Shown here: positions 31,881 to 43,411 of the stretch, in pieces
Position numbering within the stretch: the first letter of the stretch is position 1
Layout: each line of letters begins with the position of its first letter
NCBI RefSeq assembly: GCF_030035675.1
Contig: NC_084499.1
Span: 17,444,739-17,508,738, forward strand
Source of the DNA: Rhineura floridana
Lineage: Eukaryota > Chordata > Lepidosauria > Squamata > Rhineuridae
Length of the DNA: 64,000 bases
Direction of reading: 5' to 3'
Notes under the pieces: model-generated
Told to the model about the DNA's origin: nothing
The model's database searches: none
What the model saw: only the letters and a program-made list of their open reading frames with translations
Program-made: the position numbers and the translations under genes

Positions 31881-32464
31881 TGTCATGCCTCCCTCGGATG
31901 AGTCCCCAGAGGAGGATGAGGCACAGTGGATTGGCACAGCAGACTGGGAGAGGGAACCTCAGAAGCAGCTCCAGACCCCACCACCACTGGAAGATGTTCA
32001 GGATACAGCTGGGGCCCCTCAGTCAGACTCAGGGAGTGAACAGGAGACCCCTCCACTCCCTGCACAGCAAAGACACTTGCGAGTAGGCAGAGCCACGCAG
32101 GCGTTCTGGCCGTTTAAGGCTACAAGCTCCTGGGTGTTGGAGGGCTGATTGCTAGCACCTGAACCAGGGAGGGGAGCTTAAAAGGCAGTGAGACACCAGT
32201 TGCCCTTTGCTGGAAGCAATGTCAAGATGCCAGCATCAGACCCTCGCCAGTCATGCCTTGAAACCCAGATTGCCTTCGTTAGAATATCGGACCTTGCTTT
32301 GTTCACTGACTTTGCCTTTTAGAAGACGACCTGGTATGAGCACTGAGACCCCTTGACTTCTCCCTTGCTTATCTGCTTTACAACCAAGCTGCTGCCTAGG
32401 CAGCTGCGGGCGAATTGTTTTACGGCACCATATATCACCTCAGTGCAGCCGGCAGCGGCTGACA
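31881..32464 (+). mobile_element. Solo LTR of the same LTR family, copy 2
   Basis: 584 bases from TGTCATGCC to CTGACA, flanked by 5-base duplications acaat and accat that differ at one base. It lies inside a tRNA-Ala-like SINE whose parts are at 31871-31880 and from 32465. It matches the LTR at 13673 best in its first 200 bases and diverges beyond. Fossil without an internal region; the imperfect duplication suggests it is the older of the two. Confidence 0.7.
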
Positions 32465-32612
32465 ACCATTGCTGCATCTAGCTCAGTGTTTTCTGCACTG
32501 ACTGGCAGCAGCTCTCCAGGGTTTCAGGTGGGGACATTCCCAGCCCTACCTGGAGATGCCATTGGGGATTGAACTGGGGACCTTCTGCATGCAAAACTAT
32601 GGTTCTCTTTCT
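32465..32612 (-). repeat. tRNA-Ala-like SINE, part after the LTR
   Basis: Continues the SINE interrupted by the LTR: 'gcatctagctcagtgttttc', 'gccattggggattgaactgg', then decays at the tRNA-like head. Confidence 0.75.
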
Positions 32613-32770
32613 CTGTCCTGAGGGAAACCTGATCCTTCCCATAGCCCCTGGGATGCCTTCTCAGGAATCGAATTGCAGGGTAAGATTTTCCTAACAGGAC
32701 AACAGCCCTAACTTTTATTTTTTATTTATATATAAGAATGTTTATAAACCGCCAACTCATAAAGAATATG

Positions 32771-32879
32771 GGTAACATTCAGTTAAGTCTTACTCAGAAT
32801 AGACCCACTGAAATACAAGTCTAAGTCCTATTAACTCTACTGGGTCTACTCTGACTAGGACTACCACTGTATACCACCC
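32771..32879. repeat. Palindromic MITE (agtagaccca family)
   Basis: Left arm 'ttactcagaatagaccca' and right arm 'ctgggtctactctgacta', ending 'ctgtataccaccc'. Confidence 0.65.
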
Positions 32880-32930
32880 TGTATATCATTTTGTTGTACA
32901 GTAAATTCATCAAGACATCCTAAAGATCAT

Positions 32931-33240
32931 AACATTTTTGTTTATTTAAGACATTTATAATACTGCTTAATTATTCACATTTCTAAGCAGTGTACACAAA
33001 AACAAAACAAAGTGAAATAAAACCAACAAAACCCAGAAAATGAAGCAGTAAAACCACAGCATTTTATCATAAAACCGAACATTAAAAATGAACATACCTG
33101 CTGGAACAATAAAGTTTCAGTCATATGCCTGAATTTCAGCAAGGAGGTTGCCTGTCTAAAATACAGAACAAATGATCAAGACTGAATCAAATTAGTTCTC
33201 TAAAAAATGCTTGCCACACCTTTTGCCATTTTTAGGGGTC
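32931..33240 (-). repeat. LINE-related repeat, reverse orientation
   Basis: A-rich on this strand, beginning 'tttgtttatttaagacattt' and holding 'aagcagtgtacacaaaaaca'. It shows the same layout as 36178-36620 and 40190-40500. Confidence 0.45.
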
Positions 33241-33342
33241 TGAGGCCATGATGGCTAGAAACGTTAAAATAATAAATAAAAATTGATTTCTCAGGTTTTA
33301 ACGGGTAGGCCTTTCCAGACAGCTGGGCTGCAGGGAAGAGAC

Positions 33343-33776
33343 TAGAGATGGAAGGATCTGACAATTTTGGTTCTACCCATTTCTTAATTTTCCAATTTTA
33401 AATTCAGTTCTCCACATTTCTGCAGCAATTTGTGATTTTTTTAAAATCCTCATGAAAATTCTTCAGCATTTTACTGCACATTTCTCCCAATACATTTTTA
33501 TAGTTTTGACTAATGAACAAATCTCTGCAAGCAATTTCTTCTAACATAAAACATGTTTGTATTTTTCCCCACTAATATATTCATTTTAATGCACAATTTC
33601 CCCTAACATATGCATTTCTGTAAACATTGCTTGGTTGGAGAACTGCATTGCAAAAGCTGGATATGTGCAAATTTCAAACAATGCCTGCATGTTGGCTCTT
33701 GCATTGTTTGGGAAAGTGTAAATTTGATAGTTTCAGCTTTAAGTGCAAACGGAATCAAATTTCTCCCCCATCCCTA
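33343..33776 (+). mobile_element. hAT-type element, TAGGGATGG family, complete copy
   Basis: 434 bases from tagagatgg to ccatcccta, with an exact 8-base duplication gaagagac at 33335-33342 and 33777-33784. The interior is AT-rich with near-periodic words such as 'tttctcccaatacattttta' and 'ttgcttggttggagaactg'. It encodes no transposase, so it is non-autonomous. The 8-base duplications and short terminal inverted repeat fit hAT. Confidence 0.88.
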
Positions 33777-34027
33777 GAAGAGACCTTTCCCGAGGATTTA
33801 TGTGATATCCCTTTCTCTCCTAGAACGACTGTTCGACCTTCAAAAGATGGACCTCCTTTGGTTTCCAAAATAGGTCAGCGCTTCCCATCCCTTTCAACTG
33901 TCTTCAAGGAAGCTTGCACCAGGCAATGTGCAAGACAAGGTTTTCCCAAAGGGCCCCCAAGGAGGAAATACGCACCGCAAGTAAGCACGGGGCTTCTGAA
34001 CATTAAATAAAAACGTTCACAGATTCA

Positions 34028-34305
34028 AACAAGCAATTATGGAATGATCTGTTTGACGAGGTGCGCCTGGCGCCAACACTGTTATCTTTTCGGCACCAGG
34101 TCAAGACTTTCCTCTTCTCCCAGGCATTTTAGCATGTGTTTTAAATTGTTTTTATATTGTTTTAAATTTTTAAATTGTGTTTTAAATTGTTTTTAAAATA
34201 TGTGTTTTAAATTGTATATTTGTTTTAATGTTTTTGGTTGCTGTAAACAGCCCAGAGAGCTTCGGCCATGGGGCAGTATACAAGTGCAATAAATAAATAA
34301 ATAAG
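34028..34305 (+). repeat. L2-clade LINE 3' end
   Basis: The last ORF2 codons read WNDLFDEVRLAPTLLSFRHQ, then VKTFLFSQAF and a stop. The T-rich 3' UTR ends 'gggcagtatacaagtgcaat' plus (aaat)n. Confidence 0.8.
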
Positions 34306-35317
34306 CAACCCTGTGAGGCAGCCAATTAAGACACTGTCTGGTTAGCAGAATACCATTTAGTCCTAACTAAATGCACCTACCTCCTGCACCAGTTTCCTCG
34401 ACCAGCTGCTTGTAGCTTCCGAGTGTGCTGGAGAATTTGTGTGCCTTTTGCAAAAATAAATAATAAATCTGTATTGCTTAGTATGAACTCACAGAGAGCT
34501 GCACTTTCTCAGCTGGGCTTGAGATTTTGTGCATGTGGCTCATATGTTTGTTTGATTTGTTTCTTAGCGTGGTTGGTTAAATGCTGAGTGATGACCCACA
34601 CAGTGTCCTAATTTGACATAATGTGTTATCTACAGGGGGAGGGTAATTTCTTCTTGACTTAGAACTGTACCTCTGAGACAGACAGAGGCAGACAGATGTT
34701 ATTGTGCGATCTTTGTAACTTTTGGGGAAAAGGTGCTAGATCTCAGAAATAATCCCTTTTAACAGGCAGCAAAAAGGGTTTTGAAGTTCTCGTTCCATCT
34801 TTGTGCTCAGCTGTTTGTCTTTCTCTACTGACTGCTGCAACTGAGAGAGGAATCTTAACAGACAGAAAGAATGAAAGAAAGGATTAAGATGTAACTATTA
34901 CATAGGATTCGTTTGCAATCAAATCCACGATCATCACTTGATAAATGCAACCTCAGGGGATGACTCGTTTGTATGAATGGAACGCCGCTTAGCACCACAG
35001 GGGAAGAATGTACGTATCGCCTCATCTCACCTCCAAGAAAAATGCAACTCCCTGGTGCTTGTTCAGACATTCAGCTGCCAGAGGTTGAGAAACCAAGTGG
35101 TGTACATATATTCAGGCACTATGGGCTCAGGATTGCCACCTTTGATTGTGTCACCCTCAACACCTTCCCTTGCAATTGTACCCTAAACTGTTTACCCCCT
35201 CGTTTTATTTTTATTTAAAGTATTTCTAGAACACTATTTTTTGGCTGGGCGGGGACAGAGTATATTCCAAAACCTATGCAAACAAGCCTAAGCACCTGCA
35301 ATTGAAACATTCTTCTT
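34306..35317. other. Intergenic sequence, mostly unique
   Basis: No repeat family is recognised between about 34500 and 35290. Short frames on both strands lack domains. It may contain single-copy conserved DNA. Confidence 0.3.
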
Positions 35318-35520
35318 ATTTATTTATTAAATTTATATCCTGCCCTTCCTCCCAGTAGGAGCCCAGGGCGACAAACAAAAGCAGTAAAAACACTTTAAAA
35401 CATCATAAAAATAGACTTTAAAATATATTAAAACAAAACATCCTTATAAACTTTTTTTAAAAAAGCTTTAAAAACATTTTTTAAAAGAGGTTCAAAAACA
35501 TATTAAAAAGCAATTCCAAT
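35318..35520 (-). repeat. L2-type LINE tail, reverse orientation
   Basis: Begins (ttta)n, 'atttatatcctgcccttcct' and 'ggagcccagggcgacaaaca', followed by an A-rich 3' UTR. Related tails lie at 29856 and 39127. Confidence 0.65.
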
Positions 35521-35642
35521 CTTGCGTTCTGCCACTCTTTATCCCTGCCACAACTTCCTCCCTCTCCTCTCTGTTGTTTTCTCTGTGTTTTATTTTAGAC
35601 TGTAATCTCCTCGGGGCACAGATTATGATTGCGTCATAATCA

Positions 35643-35968
35643 CGGTTCCCAAGCTGTGGTCCGTGAACCACCAGTGTTCTGCGAGCTTCATTCAGGTGGC
35701 CTGCAACGTGTCCGCATTAAATATTCATGTTGATTCTTGTGGTTTCTTTTGCTTCTTGTAATTGTATTCTATTGTATTATAATTTGAATTCTGTGGAATG
35801 CAAATTGTAATGCAAGAAAATACTATCTAAGAAAAAAATAGTTACAGATACAGAGTCTAGCACAACTCATTACAATTGCTACAAGAGGCAGTAAAATAAC
35901 TAAGTGGTCTGCCAAGGGCATCAGTAATTTTCAAGTAGTCTGTGGAGGGGTAAAGTTGGGGAACCCAC
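35643..35968. mobile_element. hAT-type element with ggttcccaa ends
   Basis: Left end 'cacggttcccaagctgtggt' and right end 'agttggggaacccactg' are inverted. The interior words 'gtgaaccaccagtgttctgc' and 'aagtggtctgccaa' recur in the copies at 39684 and 51416. Confidence 0.7.
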
Positions 35969-36177
35969 TGAACTATATTAAATATTGCTTCTGTTACAAC
36001 TACTAATAAACAGTTCACAGTATTAGCAACAAAGAAATGTATATACCTAAAACAGCAGCAGTAAAACCATTTAAGAATTATACAAAACAGCAATGAAATA
36101 GCATTAAAATAAGAGCACTAATTATCCAGTAAAAAGCCTTGTTTAGTAATAAAAAAGTCTTCACCTGCCATCTAATG

Positions 36178-36620
36178 TTTTATTTTTTATTTTAAAAAGA
36201 TTTATGTACCGCTTAATCAGAAAAAAATAACCAACTGTATGAGTGGTTTACAGAAAGGAATATAAAATATTCATACGAAAATGCTGATAGAACCAACAAT
36301 TTTAAAAACAAAAGTGCATCATAATATTACACACCTGGGTAGGCTTACCTAAACAAACCAAGTTTTTAAGCAGGTGTCTAAAACAGTACAGTGATGGTGC
36401 CTGGCTATTATCGACAGGCAGACAGTTCCTGACAGTAGGTGCTGCCACACTAAAGGATCGATTCCTTGCAAATGATAAAAGAGTCAGTCAAAACTCTTTG
36501 GCAAGGGCATCTTATAACTGGGGTGCCACCACAAAAAAGGTCCTCTCTCTCATCACCAGACTAGCTTCCAAAGGCTGCAGTACCCAGAGGAAGACCTGCG
36601 ACACAATCTTAAATTAAAGG
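36178..36620 (-). repeat. LINE-related repeat, reverse orientation
   Basis: Starts 'aagatttatgtaccgcttaa' and contains 'gatggtgcctggctattatc', 'gacagtaggtgctgccacac' and 'ggggtgccaccacaaaaaag'. I cannot name the family. Confidence 0.5.
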
Positions 36621-36643
36621 CAGTTTCATCTGGGAGAATTTAG

Positions 36644-36823
36644 GGGAAGGGCTGTAGTTCAGTGGCAGAGCATCTGCTTTGCATGCAGAAGTCCCAGGTT
36701 CAATCCCTGGCATCTCCAGGTAGGGCTGGGAATGTCCCTTGACTGAAACCTTAGAGAGCTGCTGCCAGTCAGTGTAAACAATACTGAGCTAGGGTCTGAC
36801 CCAGTATAAGGCAGCTTCCTAAT
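36644..36823 (+). repeat. tRNA-Ala-like SINE
   Basis: Well-kept copy with 'gggctgtagttcagtggcag' and 'ccaggttcaatccctggcat', ending 'taaggcagcttcc'. Confidence 0.88.
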
Positions 36824-37039
36824 ATAATGGACCCTACTCCTATCCCACAAGACCTAGCCACATCTTCCCCCTCCAGCACATTCCTGAAGACAGGATGATC
36901 CTTAAACCCATACATGGTGTTTGGGTGATGTCTGTTTCCCACTCCTGTATGTACTTCCCCTCCCCCCAGTAGGACTCCTGCATGCTTGGCAGCCATGTGG
37001 CAGGCAGAAATTTCACAGAGCAAGCCTTCTCTATTGCTG

Positions 37040-37260
37040 TATCTTCATCTCTACCATTTCTGCAGTCCCTGTGCTGATTTACTCACTCTGAAGTCAGGCT
37101 GCAGGCTTTAATTGGCCTAATCCGTAGATTAAATAAATAAGATCCTCCTCCTCATCATCACATTAAACAATGACAGCTTTATTTCTTTAACTGCTGGGGG
37201 CGATTTGAATCAGAGGGGCTTAGAGTTTAAGGGTGCAGCTGCTTTGTTTTTCTAGGCTAT
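37040..37260. promoter_or_regulatory. Candidate conserved non-coding element
   Basis: Repeat-free AT-rich block. About 37108-37135 reads 'ctttaattggcctaatccg', with a homeodomain site and a TAATCC bicoid-type site, followed by 'gtagatta' in the opposite sense. 'ggggcgatttgaatcagagg' follows. Confidence 0.33.
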
Positions 37261-37289
37261 CCTTGGCCAGGTGTGCTAATGTGACTGGT

Positions 37290-37668
37290 ACTGACAAAGT
37301 ATCTTTTTCAGCCCAAGGGCCATACTCCTTCCTAGGCAACCTTCGGGGGGCCATATGCCCGTGCTGAGCAGAGCCAGAGGCAAAAGTGGGTGGAACAATA
37401 AATTAAATTTTACCCTTGTATGGTAGGCTGGCTTCTACACACACTCACACACCCACACTCTTCTGAATCCTCCTTCCAGGCAAGCCAAGAAGCATGATCC
37501 GAGTTCAAAGACACAGCCCAGCCAGGCAAAAATACTCAAGGAGGGGGCGAGGCAGGGCCAGAGAGGGGAGTGGTCTTGGGATAGGGGGTGTGGCCTGGGG
37601 AGAACCCCGTGGCCAGATAGGAAGGCTTGGAAGGCCATATTTGGCTCCCATGCCCGAGGTTCCAGCTC
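37290..37668 (-). repeat. hAT element (CAGGGGTGGGGAAC family), decayed
   Basis: Contains 'ggtgtggcctggggagaacc', 'ggcttggaaggccatatttg' and 'cccatgcccgaggttccagc', the same order as the right part of 10672-10971. The ends are eroded. Confidence 0.55.
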
Positions 37669-37758
37669 TGCTCTAAGAGATCTAAGACAAATGAAGTTAT
37701 TTAACTATAAATTGCTACACATTCCCACCACGGTCTCAAAAAGGACCAACATACTGAA

Positions 37759-38192
37759 TAAGGATGGAAGGATCTGTTAGTTTAAGCTCTCTCAGTTTCT
37801 TATTTTCCAATTTTAAATTCAGTTCTCCACATTTCTATGGCAATTTGCTATTTTTTTTTTAAATATTCTCATGAAAATTCTTCAGCATTTTGGGGCAAAT
37901 TTCTCCTAACAAACACCTTTTTGAATGCAGTTTTGACTCATAGACACATTTCTGCAAGCATGGTATTTCACATAATATCATGCATGTTTGTATGTTATTT
38001 TCACTAATATGTTCATTTTAAAGCATACTTCCCCTTACATATAAGCATGTTGGAGGACTGCACCGCAAGATTCAGATAAGGGCAACATTTCAAAAGATGG
38101 CTGCGTTTCGCTTCTCATTTTACTTTGGAAAGTGCAGATTTGATAGTTTTGGCTTCATATGTGAACTGAATCAAACTTCTCCCCCAACCCTA
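37759..38192 (+). mobile_element. hAT-type element, TAGGGATGG family
   Basis: 434 bases between taaggatgg and ccaacccta. The 8-base flanks atactgaa (37751-37758) and acactgag (38193-38200) match at six positions. Identical in length to the copy at 33343. Confidence 0.8.
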
Positions 38193-38356
38193 ACACTGAG
38201 GTCTGGGTAATTTGCACATTTACGTGAATGTAGTGGAATTAGAGAACTTGCCACTAACAGGTAGATGGTTGGTGAAATGAAATTATTTTATTTGTTGATC
38301 GCCCCACTTTTTTTGTTTTAAATCTTCTTGTTCCTAAGCACTTAAAGTCAGACGGC

Positions 38357-38465
38357 TGCATCCAATGATACTCCTATTCAGAGTAGCCCCATTCAAATGG
38401 ATGGGCATGGCTAATTTAGGTACCTTGATTTCAATGGGTCTACTTTAATAGAACATATTTGGATA
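38357..38465. repeat. Palindromic MITE (agtagaccca family)
   Basis: Left arm 'cctattcagagtagcccca' and right arm 'tcaatgggtctactttaa'. Confidence 0.6.
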
Positions 38466-38759
38466 CAGCAACCCAACAAGAAGTTCTGCAGTGCATACTA
38501 GGGATTTGGGCCTTAATGAGATGGATCAGAGAAAAACACAACATCCCCCTCTCTTTCTCCCCCACCAGCCAGCTTAACATACATTTCTTCTGTGTAGGGC
38601 TGTGTTTTTCCCAGCCCACGTCCTCTTTTCCAGTCAGTAATGAGCAGTTGTTTGCTTGGACAGGGCTCTTTATAAAGTCTGCTTCAGAGACCAAGGACAG
38701 GAGGGAAAAACACACACACAAAACAAACAAAGCTGCAACTCAGCTATGGGAGATCGGAA

Positions 38760-39110
38760 ATTAAAAACAACAACAGTGGAAATCTGCTTAGCTTCTTGAA
38801 GTCAGGGAGCTGTAATCTCATTTTTTTTTAACGTCTCAGATCTGCAGTCGGCCAGGCATCTGTTCAGCACCACACAAAGCTCAGCTAACGAAGGCTCCAC
38901 CATGATGTAAAATAAATAAATTAAAAGGAGAGGCACAAACAAATTTCTAGATTTTCAGAGATTTATGCAAATGGCCTCTCAAGTTCTCCCTACTATTTGT
39001 TTGCAGAGAAATTTGGGGCGGGGGATTTGTCAAATTTCTCCAGGGGGAAGAGAAAATCTCCAAGAGTTTCTCAGGTTTGGAGCTCATCGTTAACAGAGAC
39101 CTTTTTCTCT
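38760..39110. promoter_or_regulatory. Candidate conserved non-coding element
   Basis: Repeat-free. It includes an octamer-like 'tttatgcaaatggcc' near 38963 and AT-rich words 'gtaatctcattttttttt' and 'atttgtcaaatttctcc'. The role is inferred from composition and lack of repeats. Confidence 0.3.
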
Positions 39111-39126
39111 CTCTCTCTCCGTCCCC

Positions 39127-39370
39127 TCAAATTTTATTTATTTATTTATTTATTTATTATTTGATGTATATCCCACCCTTTCTCCCAGCAGAAGCCCAGG
39201 GCGGCAAACAAAAGCACTAAAAACCTTTAAACATTATAAAAACAATCTTTAAAACACATTAAAACAAAACATCTTTAAAAATGTTTCTTAAAAAAAAAAG
39301 CTTTCAAAACATCTTCTAAGATTAAAAACATTTTTAAAAAGGTTTAAGGACACATTAACAAGCAATTCCA
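39127..39370 (-). repeat. L2-type LINE tail, reverse orientation
   Basis: Opens with (ttta)n at about 39130-39160, 'tatatcccaccctttctccc' and 'agcccagggcggcaaacaaa'. Confidence 0.7.
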
Positions 39371-39683
39371 ACACAGTCACAGACAGGGATAGGTCTCAAC
39401 TTAAAAGGCTTGTTGAAAGAGGAAGGTAATTTTATTGGTTTTGTGCTAAGGCTGCAAGTACGAAAAGGGGCAATAGTTTTGCAAGAGACCTGGCTGCCAT
39501 TTTGCATGCTTGGCAACGCCCTAGATCCGGCGCTTGGAATGAACTGGCTCGATTTAACGTTCAATGAATTTGTTCCAAAATCTCTGAACCACACCTGAAA
39601 GTGGTTTCCATAATTGCTGGGTGAACTGAACATGAATTAAGTTCATTTTGGGGCAGAACTAGGTTATGATTTATATTTTGGGT

Positions 39684-40022
39684 GTTCCCAAACTGTGGTC
39701 TGTGGACCACCAGTGGTCCGCAAGCTTCATCCAGGTGGAGATGGCACATCCATTGGATTAAATTTTCATACTGATTTTTAATTGGATTTTTATTTATTCT
39801 GCATTGTGCTACAGCTTCAGCTCCATGGAATTTCAAATTGTAATACAATAAAGTACAATGTATAAAAAATTAAAAGCAACAATAGAAATAGAATTAAAAA
39901 TCATTCAGCACCTAGCACGGCACATGGCAAAGGCTAGAACAGGCAAAACAATCATTAAGTGGTCCACCAAAACCCTCCACATGTTTTAAGTGCTCCATGG
40001 GAAAAAGTTTGGGGGACACTGT
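39684..40022. mobile_element. hAT-type element with gttcccaaactg ends
   Basis: Left 'gttcccaaactgtggtctgt', interior 'gtggtccaccaaaaccctcc', right 'agtttgggggacact'. No target duplication is evident. Confidence 0.65.
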
Positions 40023-40189
40023 GCTTGTCTCCCTTCCAGTCTATTCTCTTAGATGTTTTTTTTAACTCTTTGAGCCTTGAAGCTTAAAGATCATAATTGT
40101 TGGGGAAAATAAACATTTCACATTCCGCTGTGTGTGAGTTTTGATGTTTTCTTAGTCTTCTTCGGTATATTTTTATACTTCATCACAGC

Positions 40190-40502
40190 AGCTTGTAATA
40201 TGTAAAAAATATCTATATATTTTTTACAGAACAGTGAACTGAAAGCAACTAACAAAAACAAACATAAAAAACAAGAGCAAAAGGACCCTAAAATGCTCAA
40301 CCAATAATGTGTATAAAAGAGGAGATCCAACTCAGCCTCACCCCACTGATAAGCGGAAAATTAAGGTCCAAAGACCTGGGTGAATAAGAATGTTTCTGCC
40401 TCGCACCTGAAAACAGACAGTGATGGCGTCAAATATCATGCTTCCCTTGGGAGAGCATTCCACAAACAGGAGGCCACCACCGAGAAGGCCCATTCTTGTT
40501 TG
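40190..40502 (-). repeat. LINE-related repeat, reverse orientation
   Basis: A-rich interior, then 'gcctcgcacctgaaaacaga', 'gggagagcattccacaaaca' and 'gaggccaccaccgagaaggc', parallel to 36178-36620 and the short piece at 13559-13625. Confidence 0.5.
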
Positions 40503-40807
40503 GCCACTCCCATTTGCCCTTTGTCCTCTGCTTCAGACAAGAGATAGTTCTCCAAAAATGCCATGCAGTGATGACATCATCATCATCACCACCACCACCA
40601 TCATTCTTCCCGCCTTTCCTCCCCAAAGGAGCCCAGTGCAGCACAACAAAGCTGCAACACAATAGGAAGTTAGAAAATGGAAGGGAATGAATGGCTGGCA
40701 GCCTGAACTTGAGCATCCCTTCAGCTCTGTAAGCTTGCTAATGTGCTAAGGCAAGCCTTGGGCAGCTTGTTTTGTCACAGCAACGTCCTGAAACATTCTA
40801 GTTTCCA

Positions 40808-41575
40808 GAATAGGGGGTAGGGAACCTGAGGCCCAGGAGTTCTCAGGACTCCTTCCCAGTCCATGTCCAAGTCATCCCTAGGCTACATGCCTCACCGGCC
40901 CTGCTCTGCACCCTCGAGTGCTTTTGCCTGGCTGGAGCGGGTGCTTGTGATCATGCCTCCAGCTTGCCTGGGTGGAATGTGGGTGTATGTAGAACAGAGG
41001 TGGAAAGATCTGTTCACTCAGTTGCTCATTTTCCCACTCTTAAATTCAGCTCTCCATATTTCTGCAGCAATTTGTGATTTTTTAAAAAAATCTCATGAAA
41101 ATTCTTCAGCATTTTACTGCAACTTTCTCCCAATAAACACATTTTTGTATGTAGTCTTGACCAATGCACACATTTTTGCAAGCAATTGCTCTTAATATAA
41201 TGCATTTTTGTATGTTAGTTTCACAAATACATTTATTTTTATGTACATTTCTCCCTAATATATTCATTTTTGCAAACATTGCTTAGTTGGAGAACTGCAT
41301 TGCAAAATTCGAGCAAGTGCGAGTTTCGAAGGGTGGCTGTGTTTCGGTTCTCAGATTATTTAGGAAAGCACAAATTTGATAAATTCAACTTTAAATGCAA
41401 ACTGAATTGAGTTTCTCCTCATCCCTAATGCAGAAGCATTTGACTGATAATAAAAAGCTAAGAGTTACACCTGTTGCTCCATCCACTTCTGCCTCTGATC
41501 CCGCCAACACCGAAATGTGGACTCTGGAAGGCTGCTGATGAAGGGACACCGCCGTCAGGCTGAAGAAAGGTTCCC
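40808..41575 (+). mobile_element. hAT element (CAGGGGTGGGGAAC family) split by another hAT
   Basis: The left part (ggggtagggaacctgaggcc to ggtggaatgtgggtgtat) and the right part (acttctgcctctgatcccg to aaggttccctggcccc) flank the element at 40995-41427. Confidence 0.6.
40995..41427 (+). mobile_element. hAT-type element, TAGGGATGG family, nested
   Basis: 433 bases from cagaggtgg to catcccta. The flanks atgtagaa (40987-40994) and atgcagaa (41428-41435) match at seven of eight bases. Confidence 0.82.
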
Positions 41576-42170
41576 TGGCCCCATTCTGGAAGGACCACTG
41601 CCTACCAAAACGGAAGAGTTTTGCGGCTGCAAAAGATTAGACAGACACACTAGGCCAAATGTGGAGGTGGGTGGGAGGAGATTAGAGATTACTCATGCCA
41701 CCAGAGAAGCCTAGAATATCTACTGATCTATAGATAACAGCGTTCTCCTCAACACTACCCTTTTACTCTCACCACCACCACGGGCCATGTGCTGTGCAGG
41801 ACTTTTCAACATTCACAGCTGCCCAAAAGGAGAAAAGGGGGAGAGGGAGAGAGAAGAGCTCATAAATTATTTATCTTCACTCAGATCAATCCTTCAGCAC
41901 ACTGTCAGTCAGGAATCAAAGCACAAAGAAGGTGGGCAGGGGAGGAAACCGCTTTCAGATTCCTCTGTGCGCACACCCTTGATGAAACGCAGCACCCTGG
42001 CACCCTCAGACACACAAGCCGCTCCTGCTCTGCGCCTCTCTCTCACTCTCCCCTTCCCCCATGCGTGTGCCCCTTTTGTTCAAAACATTTATGCCTTTGC
42101 CGGAAGCCCTTAATTTAAAAGAAAAGGAGGAAAAAACACACACATATACGAAAACAAGATAGCCAGACCC
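41576..42170. other. Intergenic sequence, unassigned
   Basis: No repeat is recognised. Two overlapping frames at about 41787-42118 are of similar length and neither has a domain, so neither is called. Confidence 0.3.
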
Positions 42171-42640
42171 ATCGACAACTATTTTTGAGTTCATCCCAAG
42201 ATTCTGTCTGTATTAACAATTTATCTCAAAAGTGTCCTCTCTCTTTAAAAAAAGGGAAGGTCACCTTGTTCGCGGATAAGGGTTTGTGGAAATAAATAAA
42301 TTAGGATGAAGGTCGAACCTGCCTTTGTTTTCAGGGAGGAGGAAGAGGAGGCAGCACTAACGAGGAGCATTGGCCCCTTCCGCCAAAAAAGCTCACTTGC
42401 ATTTGCATTCCTGTGCTTTTGATGGTGGTCTTGGAAAATACATTTAAAAAAACAAAAAAACAAAAAACCTTTGCGCCTTGTTATGAAAGAGACAAGAAAC
42501 TCAGGGCGTAATTAGGGCTGATGAAGTGAAAACAACCTTGCCCCCTCCTTGCAAAGCCTTCCCGCTTCTCCAAAAATGTGCCACTCAGGCTAACTTAGGG
42601 CATTTCCCCCTCTATAACCGTCCTTTGCTTGAATTTTGAA
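42171..42640. promoter_or_regulatory. Candidate conserved non-coding element
   Basis: Repeat-free block with 'actcacttgcatttgcattc'-like octamer words near 42390 and 'ggcgtaattagggctgatga' near 42505. Confidence 0.28.
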
Positions 42641-42657
42641 TCAGCACGGCATTGAAA

Positions 42658-42837
42658 GACGGGCCGTAGCTCAGTGGCAGAGCACCTGCCTTGCGTGCAG
42701 CAGGTCTCAGGTTCAGTCTGCGGCATCTCCAGCTAGGGCTGGGAAGGCCTCTAGCCTGACACCCTGGAGAGCAGCTGCCAGTCAGTGTAGGCAATGGAGC
42801 AATGGCCTGACCGGGTAAGAAGGCAGCTTCCTCTGCT
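42658..42837 (+). repeat. tRNA-Ala-like SINE
   Basis: Starts 'gggccgtagctcagtggcag', close to a true tRNA-Ala 5' half, and ends 'aagaaggcagcttcc'. One of the least decayed heads in the window. Confidence 0.88.
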
Positions 42838-43411
42838 CTTGTGAAATGGTACCTGTTCCAGGCTTGGGCTTCCAGAACTGGAACATTACCACTGACTTTC
42901 TTGAGCAGTGGATGTCCTGCTTTTGGGAAGCCCTTGCCACATTGGCTCGCTTGCCAAGACACTGCTCTGTGCTGCCAAGGGTTTGGGGCAGGAACTGGCC
43001 TTACCATTAGGCAGGGTGAGGTGGCCAGCTCAGGTGGCAGATGCTGGGACTGAGGTGTCGGGAGGACAGTTTGCCTATGCCGGCCAGCCTGCCACCCCCA
43101 GGTGCATTGTGCAAGCACTGATGTACGGTTCAACTTACAGCAGTCCGGCCAGCTTCCATATATGAAACTGGTAGGAGGCTGCCATCTTGCACTTCCGGCA
43201 GCATCTTCAACTGGCCATCTGTCCTCTCAGCTGATATGGAGCTCTAGGGCTGCCCTCTGTTGGGCCTGGCCATTACCCCACATGAGCTGAAGGGTCATTC
43301 CAGAACACACCCCACACTCCCCATGGATGCACGCTGCAGGTGGAAGATCGATAACAGGTAGGCAAGCTTGTCTGCTGTTACTTGCCATCTCCTTGAGGAA
43401 CCTAGAATACA
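42838..43411. other. Intergenic sequence, no gene
   Basis: GC-moderate with no repeat family recognised. The 173-codon minus frame at 42612-43133 runs into the SINE and is not a gene. Confidence 0.3.

Noticed and set aside
42612-43133. Minus-strand frame of 173 codons
   Set aside because: Its second half is the reverse of a SINE, and the first half has no domain or splice context.
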